DNA from: an uncultured Actinomycetes bacterium
GTDB lineage: Bacteria; Actinomycetota; Actinomycetes; Nanopelagicales; Nanopelagicaceae
DNA length: 5,659 nucleotides
NCBI GenBank assembly: GCA_903820565.1
Contig: CAIJHZ010000125.1
Span: forward strand, 1 to 5,659
Direction of reading: 5' to 3'
Shown piece after piece: positions 1-5,612 of this stretch (its first letter is position 1; each line of letters starts with the position of its first letter). The translations under genes were made by a program, and so were the position numbers. The notes beneath the pieces are model-generated. The model saw only the letters and a program-made list of their open reading frames with translations. It made no database searches and was not told where the DNA came from.

Positions 1-482
1 AATGCAAAGTCGAACTTCCGATCAATGCGCATTTATCCTCTGATTATGTTCCGGGTGAAAGATTGCGCCTTGATTTGTATCGACGTTTAGCTGATGTGAA
101 ATCCCCAAGTGATGTTTCCTCAATTGAAGCGGAATTAGTGGATCGATTTGGTGATCTGCCTGAAGAAGCGAAAGCGTTATTAGGTGTTGCGGCATTGCGT
201 GCCCAAGCAAAATCTGTGAAGTTGACCGAAGTCGTCGTACAGGGCAAATTCCTTCGATTGGCCCCATTGGTTTTGCCCGAATCTCGACAGTTGCGTCTGG
301 CACGTTTGTATCCAGGTTCGCTATATAAAGGTGCAGCAAGCACGGTTTTAGTGGCATTACCGAAGGCGGCCGCATGGAATCCGTCCGAGAATGCACCTGA
401 AATAGTGGATACTTCTCTCCTGGCCTGGGTCGTTGAGGCCCTCAACCAACTAAGCGAAGTATCGAAAGCGAGCTCACAGTGA
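1..482 (+). CDS. mfd: Transcription-repair coupling factor Mfd, C-terminal fragment (5' end outside window)
   Basis: Mfd is the cytoplasmic DNA translocase that removes RNA polymerase stalled at DNA lesions and recruits UvrA for nucleotide excision repair. Only the last 159 residues are present, in the frame whose first full codon is at base 3. They match the C-terminal regulatory domain (D7), which in the full protein masks the UvrA-binding surface. The fragment opens with a VELPINAHL-like strand, followed by YVPGERLRLDLYRRLA and VDRFGDLPEEAKALL, both very characteristic of Mfd ends. The helicase motifs would lie upstream. The stop TGA overlaps the GTG start of the next gene by 4 bp, so the two are probably co-transcribed and translationally coupled. 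Nothing looks damaged; the truncation is only the window edge. The family call is confident. Confidence 0.93.
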   Translation, partial: CKVELPINAHLSSDYVPGERLRLDLYRRLADVKSPSDVSSIEAELVDRFGDLPEEAKALLGVAALRAQAKSVKLTEVVVQGKFLRLAPLVLPESRQLRLARLYPGSLYKGAASTVLVALPKAAAWNPSENAPEIVDTSLLAWVVEALNQLSEVSKASSQ

Positions 483-1081
483 AGAAGATTCTTGCAATGA
501 TGGCAGTAGCAGCACTCTTGTTAACTGGTTGCTCACAAGTTGGAGCCGCAGCAACGCTCGGTGATACCAAGATTACGCAAACAACAGTGCAGGGAAGTAT
601 TGATTCAATTATTTCTGAACGCACAAAAGTTGACACAACCCAGATGCAACTACAAACAGGTGAAGAACTCAATCGTGGCCAACTACGTTTCCACTTGCTC
701 AGCGCACTTTTGCGTGAAGTTGGTAAAGAATTAAAGATCACTGTAACAAAAGCAGAGATCGATACTCGCCGCGCAGCCATAGTTACACAAGTTGGTGGCG
801 AAGAAGCTATGCCAACAGCACTAGTTAATGCAGGAATTGCTTCACAAGATCTTGATATATATATCGAAGCAGTCTTATTTTCAGACAAGGTTGGCCAAGT
901 GGTAGTTGCAAGTGGCGTTGCACAGGATCAAGTTGGATCTGAGATTCAGAAGCTAATTGTTGCTAAGGCAAAAGAGCTTGGCGTAACGGTTAACCCTCGC
1001 TATGGAAAATGGGATCCAGAAGTAGCAGATATTGTTGCTGATGATCCAGCATCTTCGGCGGTAACACCACCTGGTAACTAG
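479..1081 (+). CDS. SurA N-terminal-like lipoprotein, probable extracytoplasmic chaperone
   Basis: A 200-residue predicted lipoprotein. The N-terminus has Lys2-Lys3, a short hydrophobic segment and the lipobox LTGC with Cys18 as the lipidation site, so the mature protein should be anchored to the outer face of the membrane. The GTG start at 479 is chosen because it supplies the basic n-region; the in-frame ATG at 497 would remove it. The mature part begins with AATLGDTKITQTTV, typical of the SurA/PrsA chaperone N-domain, continues as helices with an EID segment near residue 93, and ends with VNPRYGKWDP at 171-180, a motif known from actinobacterial SurA-N lipoproteins beside mfd. No parvulin prolyl-isomerase domain is present, so a chaperone-like role is inference and isomerase activity is not expected. 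The tail is rich in Asp, Ala and Pro. It is coupled to mfd by the GTGA overlap. Confidence 0.8.
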   Translation: MKKILAMMAVAALLLTGCSQVGAAATLGDTKITQTTVQGSIDSIISERTKVDTTQMQLQTGEELNRGQLRFHLLSALLREVGKELKITVTKAEIDTRRAAIVTQVGGEEAMPTALVNAGIASQDLDIYIEAVLFSDKVGQVVVASGVAQDQVGSEIQKLIVAKAKELGVTVNPRYGKWDPEVADIVADDPASSAVTPPGN

Positions 1082-1100
1082 AGCTTCAATAGTTAACTAG
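1075..1100. repeat. Short AT-rich inverted and direct repeat in the lipoprotein-mazG gap
   Basis: TAACTA (1075-1080) and TAGTTA (1090-1095) can pair as a 6-bp stem around a 9-nt loop. TAACTAG also occurs twice as a direct repeat, at 1075-1081 and 1094-1100. The first copy contains the stop codon of the lipoprotein gene. The stem is weak and no T-run follows, so it is not a convincing intrinsic terminator. The second copy lies at about -10 distance from the mazG ATG. Its function is unknown and it may be chance. Confidence 0.35.
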
Positions 1101-1108
1101 CAGTCACC

Positions 1109-1747
1109 ATGCAAGGATCACAGCTTCAACGCCTTGTTGAAGTAATGAACACTTTGCGTTCACCAGGTGGTTGTCCTTGGGATGCAGAGCAAACACACGA
1201 CTCCCTTCTTAAATACTTATTGGAAGAGTCCTACGAATTTGTAGATGCTGTGCAATCTGGCAGCCGTGTCGATATGCGTGAAGAGTTAGGTGATGTTTTG
1301 CTTCAGGTGTATTTCCATGCACGAATGGCTGAAGAACATCCAACAGATCCTTTTTCGATTGAAGATGTTGCACAAGGTATTGCAGATAAATTAATACGCA
1401 GACACCCCCATGTTTTTGCAGGCGTTGAAGTTCGAGATTCGCAAGAAGTTCTTGAAAATTGGGAAGAAATCAAGAAAAAGGAAAAGGGCCGCACATCTCC
1501 ATTAGATGGGGTTGCAATGTCCCAACCCGCTTTGCCCTTGGTTGAAAAATTGTTGTATCGCGCAGAAAAATACAATGTTGCCGTTTCTACACCTGACAGC
1601 ATTTCAATTGATGGACCAGCAGATGAAGGCTCTGTGGGCCAAGCCCTGCTTGCAGTAATTGCGTGGGCCAATGCCAATGGGATTGATGCCGAAGCCGCTT
1701 TACGCAAAGAAGCCATGCGGATCGCCCAACAGATTGGGCCTGCATAA
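1109..1747 (+). CDS. mazG: MazG-family nucleoside triphosphate pyrophosphohydrolase
   Basis: MazG hydrolyses (d)NTPs to the monophosphate and pyrophosphate and clears non-canonical nucleotides in the cytoplasm. Residues 6-110 form a canonical MazG domain: LQRLVEVMNTLRSPGGCPWD, then the metal-binding helix pair with EESYE (Glu39, Glu40, Glu43) and EELGD (Glu59, Asp62). The product has 212 residues against about 260 for the E. coli two-domain enzyme. The C-terminal half keeps a helix like that of a second MazG repeat (LLAVIAWANANGIDAEAALRKEAMRI, split here by about residue 196) but lacks a second EExxE metal site, so one active site per chain is expected. The ATG at 1109 has no recognisable Shine-Dalgarno, yet LQRLVEVM at residues 6-13 is normally conserved, which argues against the internal ATG at 1145. 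It may belong to the mfd operon or be started by its own leaderless transcript. Confidence 0.92.
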   Translation: MQGSQLQRLVEVMNTLRSPGGCPWDAEQTHDSLLKYLLEESYEFVDAVQSGSRVDMREELGDVLLQVYFHARMAEEHPTDPFSIEDVAQGIADKLIRRHPHVFAGVEVRDSQEVLENWEEIKKKEKGRTSPLDGVAMSQPALPLVEKLLYRAEKYNVAVSTPDSISIDGPADEGSVGQALLAVIAWANANGIDAEAALRKEAMRIAQQIGPA

Positions 1748-1760
1748 CTCGCGGTAGGAT
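1734..1760 (+). promoter_or_regulatory. Candidate promoter for the eno operon
   Basis: TAGGAT at 1755-1760 matches the TAnnnT -10 of actinobacterial housekeeping promoters, and TTGGGC at 1734-1739 is a poor -35 candidate with a 15-bp spacer, inside the end of mazG. Transcription would begin near 1767 and give a leader of about 65 nt. The 84-bp gap, by far the largest in the window, and the strong ribosome binding site of eno support a new transcription start here. This is pattern matching only; the -35 is weak. Confidence 0.45.
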
Positions 1761-1818
1761 TGGCTTTATTACGTACGGTGCCATTTCAGCGTTGAGGTCG
1801 GCCAAAGTTTAAGAACCC

Positions 1819-1824
1819 AAGGAG
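1819..1824 (+). promoter_or_regulatory. Strong Shine-Dalgarno of eno
   Basis: AAGGAG stands 7 nt before the ATG at 1832. It is the best ribosome binding site in the window, fits high expression of a glycolytic enzyme and fixes the eno start codon. Confidence 0.85.
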
Positions 1825-1831
1825 ATACGCA

Positions 1832-3109
1832 ATGGCGATTATCGAAGCATTAGCAGCCCGTGAAATTCTAGACTCCCGTGGAAATCCAACGGTTGAAGTC
1901 GAAATTGAATTAGAAGATGGCACACAAGCACGTGCAGCGGTTCCAAGCGGTGCATCAACTGGTGCCTTTGAAGCTGCTGAACTTCGCGATGGTGGCAAGC
2001 GTTATCTTGGCAAAGGTGTTGAAAAGGCAGTTGCCTTTGTTAATGATGAAATCGCTTCAGCGATTATTGGTTTTGATTCACAAGATCAGCGTCTTATCGA
2101 TGCAGCAATGATCGAGCTAGATGGCACAAAGAACAAGTCACGTCTTGGTGCAAATGCAATTCTTGGTGCATCACTTGTAGTTGCTAAAGCATCTGCTGAA
2201 TCTGCAGATCTTTCTTTATTTCGCTACTTAGGCGGACCAAATGCACATGTGCTGCCAGTACCGATGATGAACATTCTCAATGGTGGTGCACATGCAGATA
2301 CCAATGTTGATATTCAAGAGTTTATGATCGCACCAATCGGTGCACCAACATTCCGCGAATCAGTTCGCTGGAGCGCCGAGATCTATCACGCGCTAAAGGC
2401 TGTTTTGAAAAAGCGCGGACTTGCAACCTCTGTTGGCGATGAAGGCGGATTTGCTCCTAACCTAGATAGCAACCGAGCAGCCCTTGACTTAATCCTAGAA
2501 GCAATTGAAGCTGCAGGATTTAAGCCAGGTTCAGAGATCGCACTTGCCATGGATGTAGCGGCAACTGAGTTCCACGAAAACGGTAAGTATAAATTTGAAG
2601 GTGCCCTGAAAACTTCTGATGAAATGATTGCGTATTACACATCGCTAGTTGATGCCTATCCAATCGTTTCCATCGAAGATCCTCTTAACGAAGAAGACTG
2701 GGCTGGTTGGACACAGATGACTAAGGTCCTTGGTTCACGCATCCAGATCGTTGGAGATGACCTATTTGTTACTAACCCTGAGCGCCTTGCAAAGGGAATC
2801 GCTGGAAACACAGCAAATGCACTATTAGTTAAGGTAAATCAGATTGGAACTCTTACCGAGACAATCGATGCAGTTGATATGGCACACCGGGCTGATTACC
2901 GCACCATGATGAGCCACCGTTCCGGTGAAACAGAAGACACAACAATTGCTGACTTAGCCGTTGCCCTTAATTGTGGCCAGATCAAGACAGGTGCACCAGC
3001 ACGCACAGAACGCGTTGCAAAGTACAACCAACTTCTTCGCATTGAAGAAGAACTAGCCGAGGGTGGACGTTACGCAGGTCGTGACGCATTCCCACGTTTC
3101 AAGGCGTAA
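1832..3109 (+). CDS. eno: Enolase (phosphopyruvate hydratase)
   Basis: Enolase interconverts 2-phosphoglycerate and phosphoenolpyruvate in glycolysis and gluconeogenesis, as a Mg-dependent cytoplasmic enzyme. The product is full length at 425 residues. The N-terminal domain carries LDSRGNPTVEVE (13-24) and the mobile loop SGASTG (39-44). His154 lies in NGGAHAD. In the barrel, the catalytic acid/base Glu204 is in GDEGGFAPN, the metal ligands are Asp241, Glu282 (IEDP) and Asp309 (GDDLF), the catalytic base is Lys334 (LVKVNQIG), and the substrate phosphate is held by SHRSGE (361-366) with Lys385 in QIKTGAP. All expected active-site residues are present. It leads a compact gene run, with FtsB/DivIC starting 9 bp downstream, an order conserved in actinobacteria. 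The start is set by AAGGAG. Identification is near certain. Confidence 0.98.
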   Translation: MAIIEALAAREILDSRGNPTVEVEIELEDGTQARAAVPSGASTGAFEAAELRDGGKRYLGKGVEKAVAFVNDEIASAIIGFDSQDQRLIDAAMIELDGTKNKSRLGANAILGASLVVAKASAESADLSLFRYLGGPNAHVLPVPMMNILNGGAHADTNVDIQEFMIAPIGAPTFRESVRWSAEIYHALKAVLKKRGLATSVGDEGGFAPNLDSNRAALDLILEAIEAAGFKPGSEIALAMDVAATEFHENGKYKFEGALKTSDEMIAYYTSLVDAYPIVSIEDPLNEEDWAGWTQMTKVLGSRIQIVGDDLFVTNPERLAKGIAGNTANALLVKVNQIGTLTETIDAVDMAHRADYRTMMSHRSGETEDTTIADLAVALNCGQIKTGAPARTERVAKYNQLLRIEEELAEGGRYAGRDAFPRFKA

Positions 3110-3118
3110 GAAAAAGTT

Positions 3119-3520
3119 ATGGCACGCCGTCAACTTCACTTCGGTCGTCGACGTTCCTCGAATCGCCTTTTAGCGCTAACGGCTCTTATCTTCATTTTTA
3201 CATTAACTATCGCTCCGCCCGTGAAGCATTACTTCACACAACGAGCACAGATAAGTGCATTGCAGTCACAACTTTCCGCGGATCATTCTGCTTTGCAGAA
3301 AGCTCGCGAAGAGTTACTACTGTGGCAGGATCCTGAATACATTAAATCGCAGGCCCGCGAACGTTTGCACTTCGTATTACCAGGTGAGCGTCAGTACATT
3401 GTTACTGAGGGAAAAACTGATGGAACACAAAACAGCACAACTAAAATTGCTAGCGCACTTGTGGATGGACAACCGTGGTATGCCAGGTTGATTGCATCAA
3501 TTAGCGAGACTGGAAATTAA
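3119..3520 (+). CDS. ftsB: FtsB/DivIC-family septum formation protein
   Basis: A small bitopic membrane protein of 133 residues. A basic cytoplasmic N-terminus (RRQLHFGRRR) precedes one transmembrane segment at about residues 17-34. Next comes an extracytoplasmic coiled coil at about 40-68, and then the family signature WQDPEYIKSQARERLHFVLPGE (69-90, key residues Trp69, Asp71, Pro72, Tyr74, Ala79, Arg80, Pro88, Gly89). FtsB/DivIC proteins bind FtsL and FtsQ/DivIB in the divisome and help activate septal peptidoglycan synthesis. The position directly after eno is the usual actinobacterial one; the homologue is called DivIC in Streptomyces and FtsB in mycobacteria, so the symbol is a naming choice. 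It starts 9 bp after eno with only a poor purine-rich ribosome site, suggesting reinitiation after eno. Its stop shares one base with the next start (TAATG). Confidence 0.9.
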   Translation: MARRQLHFGRRRSSNRLLALTALIFIFTLTIAPPVKHYFTQRAQISALQSQLSADHSALQKAREELLLWQDPEYIKSQARERLHFVLPGERQYIVTEGKTDGTQNSTTKIASALVDGQPWYARLIASISETGN

Positions 3521-4008
3521 TGCGCGAAGTAACCCAATCAGATCTTGATTGCATTGAGTCCCAACTAGGTCGTACACCACGTGATGTTCATGCAATTGCC
3601 TACCGCTGCCCGTGCGGAAAGCCCGCAGTAGTTGAAACCCCACCGCGGCTAGAAGATGGCACCCCTTTTCCAACCTTTTATTACGCTACCTGCCCTCGTT
3701 TAACAGCGATGATTTCTACCCTTGAAACAACTGGATTAATGGGCGAAATGAATGATCGGCTCGAAACTGATGCCGAATTAGCTGGCGCATATCACGCTGC
3801 ACATGATGATTACATTGCATCTCGATCTGCGCTGGGTATTGATGTTCCTGAAGTAGAAGATGTGTCAGCGGGCGGAATGCCTAATCGCGTTAAATGCCTA
3901 CATTCGTTAGTAGCTCATTCGCTTGCAGCTGGCCCAGATGTGAATCCATTAGGTGATGAAGCGCTAGCAAAGTTACCAGAATGGTGGAAGAGCAACCCAT
4001 GCGAGTAG
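3520..4008 (+). CDS. DUF501 protein of unknown function
   Basis: This 162-residue protein matches the DUF501 family, a conserved bacterial family with no assigned function, found in actinobacteria between FtsB/DivIC and Ppx. No signal peptide or membrane helix is visible, so it is probably cytoplasmic. Conserved-looking features are the opening QLGRTPR (15-21), RCPCGKP (29-35, Cys30 and Cys32), YYATCPRL (54-61, Cys58), a middle helical part, and GMPNRVKCLHSLVAHSLA (119-136, Cys126, His128, His133) followed by NPLGD. The Cys/His set could bind a metal or form a redox centre, but this is inference and not established. The ATG overlaps the upstream stop by one base, and the 3' end overlaps the better ppx start by 10 bp, so translation is probably coupled on both sides. 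Confidence 0.88.
   Translation: MREVTQSDLDCIESQLGRTPRDVHAIAYRCPCGKPAVVETPPRLEDGTPFPTFYYATCPRLTAMISTLETTGLMGEMNDRLETDAELAGAYHAAHDDYIASRSALGIDVPEVEDVSAGGMPNRVKCLHSLVAHSLAAGPDVNPLGDEALAKLPEWWKSNPCE
3986..3992 (+). promoter_or_regulatory. Shine-Dalgarno that decides the ppx start
   Basis: GGAAGAG lies 6 nt before the ATG at 3999 and inside the end of the DUF501 gene. It supports 3999 over the in-frame ATG at 3981, whose upstream bases hold no comparable site and whose extra six residues are not typical of the family. Confidence 0.6.
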
Positions 4009-4913
4009 CAGCCATTGATTGTGGTACAAATTCAATTCGTTTATTAATTGCAGATATTAATGGAAATAACTTTCGCGAAGTTATTCGCGAGATGGAGATT
4101 GTTCGTTTAGGACAAGGCGTGGATCAAACAGGTCAGTTCCACCCAGATGCAATCGCACGCACACTTGCAGCAGTTGATAAGTTTGCTGCAGAGATTGCCA
4201 AGCGCGGGGTAGAAAAGATTCGCTTCTGTGCAACCAGTGCTACTCGTGATGCCACAAACCGCCATCTATTTGTTGATGGTGTTCGCGAACGCTTAGGCAT
4301 AGAACCCGAAGTAATCAGCGGTGATGAAGAAGCAGCTCTGTCTTTTGCAGGAGCGATTCAAGATTTAGACCCTTCAGAAGGGCCATTCTTAGTAGTAGAT
4401 ATCGGCGGGGGATCTACAGAGTTTGTTTTTGGTACAACATCAGTCGAGTCTGCCAGAAGTGTAAATGTTGGCTGTGTTCGAATGTCTGAGCGCCACTTTG
4501 CTAATGACCCAGCAACTAAAGAACAAATCGAAGCAGCAAGTGCAGATATTCAAGTAGCCATCGCGCAAGCAGCTGCTGAAGTGCCTATTACACAAGCAAA
4601 AACCTTGGTAGCCGTGGCAGGTACAGCAACAACAGTTGCAGCCGCTGCCTTAGAGCTGAATGAATACGACCGCTATGCAATTCATCTTGCACGAATTTCT
4701 GCCACACAAGTTCACGAAGCATCAGCAATGTTTTTAACACAAAACCGCGAGCAACGTTTAGGACTCGGTTATATGCACCCTGGACGCGTCGATGTAATTG
4801 CAGCAGGCGCGCTCGTGCTTTCAGAAATAATGAAGGCAACGGGTGCCACAGAGTTCGTAGCATCAGAATCAGATATTTTAGATGGAATGGCTAGATCGCT
4901 TGTCCACGGCTAA
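3999..4913 (+). CDS. ppx: Ppx/GppA-family phosphatase (exopolyphosphatase type)
   Basis: Members of this family remove terminal phosphates from inorganic polyphosphate or hydrolyse pppGpp to ppGpp, using an ASKHA (actin-like) fold. From the ATG at 3999 the product has 304 residues. The phosphate-1 loop is AIDCGTNS (5-12). Next come ATSATRDATN (78-87, with Arg83), ISGDEEA (106-112, likely catalytic Glu110 or Glu111) and phosphate-2 DIGGGSTE (134-141), then AGTATT (207-212) and HPGR (260-263). It has only the Ppx-GppA core and lacks the C-terminal HD-like extension of the roughly 500-residue E. coli enzymes, like the short actinobacterial Ppx1/Ppx2 type. Substrate choice between polyphosphate and pppGpp cannot be read from sequence. 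It overlaps DUF501 by 10 bp and udgB by 32 bp. A start at 3981 is possible but less likely. Confidence 0.92.
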   Translation: MRVAAIDCGTNSIRLLIADINGNNFREVIREMEIVRLGQGVDQTGQFHPDAIARTLAAVDKFAAEIAKRGVEKIRFCATSATRDATNRHLFVDGVRERLGIEPEVISGDEEAALSFAGAIQDLDPSEGPFLVVDIGGGSTEFVFGTTSVESARSVNVGCVRMSERHFANDPATKEQIEAASADIQVAIAQAAAEVPITQAKTLVAVAGTATTVAAAALELNEYDRYAIHLARISATQVHEASAMFLTQNREQRLGLGYMHPGRVDVIAAGALVLSEIMKATGATEFVASESDILDGMARSLVHG

Positions 4914-5604
4914 ATCTTTACCTTTGCTGGACAAAGAAATTATTGGCTGCCACAAATGTCCTCGACTTGTTCAATGGCGAGAAGAGGTGGCCGTTGTTAA
5001 ACGAAAGTCTTATGAAGATCAAGATTATTGGGGTAAAGCAATTCCAGGATTTGGATCAGATAAACCGAAGTTGTTAATTGTTGGATTAGCACCTGGCGCA
5101 CATGGTGCCAATAGAACTGGACGAATTTTCACAGGAGATTCTTCGGGGGATTGGCTATATGGCGCGCTGCATAAAATCGGTATCGCAAAGATTGCGACAA
5201 GTACGTCGGTTGATGATGGACAAAAGTTAAAGGACACCAGAATCATTTGTGTTGTTAGATGCGCACCTCCTGGTAACAAGCCACTTAATGAAGAGCGCGA
5301 TATGTGTGCGCCTTACTTTCTGCGAGATCTTGAACTATCAATCGCAACGACAAAGGCCATTATTGGCCTGGGTTCATTTGCATGGGATGCGATCTTCAAG
5401 ACCTTAAAGCAAATGGGCCACCCAATAAAGAAAGTTAAGTTCGCCCATGGTGCATCACTGAAATACACCCATAACGGCCGCGAATACTTGCTATTAGCCA
5501 GTTACCACCCAAGTCAGCAGAACACATTTACCGGAAAGCTGACCCGACCAATGTTGGAATCTGTACTCAAAAAGGGCGGTAGATTTGCCTCCGTTGTTCA
5601 ATAG
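4882..5604 (+). CDS. udgB: Family 5 uracil-DNA glycosylase (UdgB type, Fe-S)
   Basis: UdgB enzymes excise uracil, and often hypoxanthine and other deaminated bases, from DNA to start base excision repair. The 240-residue product has Cys23 and Cys26 (CHKC), Cys127 (VVRCAPPGNKP) and Cys142, spaced as the four ligands of the iron-sulfur cluster of family 4/5 enzymes. Motif 1 is GLAPGAHGANRTGR (68-81) followed by FTGDSSGDWL (83-92), which marks family 5 and not family 4. The end motif SYHPSQQNTFTGKLT spans 207-221. Motif 1 has Gly72 where family members commonly have Ala. The ATG at 4882 lies 32 bp inside ppx and has no clear Shine-Dalgarno; the in-frame TTG at 4900 is an alternative and would still keep both N-terminal cysteines. 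The protein is Lys-rich, as expected for DNA binding. A tRNA gene follows after 8 bp. Confidence 0.93.
   Translation: MEWLDRLSTAKSLPLLDKEIIGCHKCPRLVQWREEVAVVKRKSYEDQDYWGKAIPGFGSDKPKLLIVGLAPGAHGANRTGRIFTGDSSGDWLYGALHKIGIAKIATSTSVDDGQKLKDTRIICVVRCAPPGNKPLNEERDMCAPYFLRDLELSIATTKAIIGLGSFAWDAIFKTLKQMGHPIKKVKFAHGASLKYTHNGREYLLLASYHPSQQNTFTGKLTRPMLESVLKKGGRFASVVQ
5580..5585 (+). promoter_or_regulatory. Possible -10 element for the tRNA-Leu gene
   Basis: TAGATT, in the context GCGGTAGATTTG, resembles the GCGGTAGGATTG context of the candidate eno promoter and fits the TAnnnT -10 pattern. It lies inside the udgB 3' end and would start transcription some 20 nt before the tRNA. No good -35 at normal spacing is visible: TTGGAA at 5554-5559 is 20 bp away. 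Read-through from udgB is the alternative. Confidence 0.25.
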
Positions 5605-5612
5605 TTAGAAAT

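Noticed and set aside
44..445. Open frames on the minus strand opposite the mfd end
   Set aside because: Both are covered by the well-recognised Mfd D7 domain on the + strand and show no independent coding signs.
854..865. 12-bp perfect palindrome GATATATATATC
   Set aside because: It encodes LDIYIEA within the lipoprotein gene. A TA run of this kind arises easily from Ile/Tyr codons and has no neighbouring repeat or site context.
442..888. 148-codon open frame on the minus strand opposite the lipoprotein gene
   Set aside because: Its product is low-complexity Ser/Val/Cys-rich with no recognisable motif, and the + strand frame has a clear signal peptide and family motifs. It is a shadow of the real gene.
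1075..1100. TAACTA/TAGTTA stem as an intrinsic terminator
   Set aside because: The stem is only six mostly A-T pairs and no T-run follows, so it should not terminate transcription on its own.
1303..1716. 137-codon open frame on the minus strand within mazG
   Set aside because: No homologous pattern is recognisable, and the opposite strand carries a complete MazG domain.
4588..4863. Leu/Arg-rich minus-strand open frame within ppx
   Set aside because: The composition is what the complement of Ala- and Gln-rich ppx codons would give. There is no start signal or motif.
5025..5279. 84-codon minus-strand open frame within udgB
   Set aside because: It lies opposite the catalytic motif and Fe-S region of UdgB, which are under strong coding constraint, and its own product shows no features.
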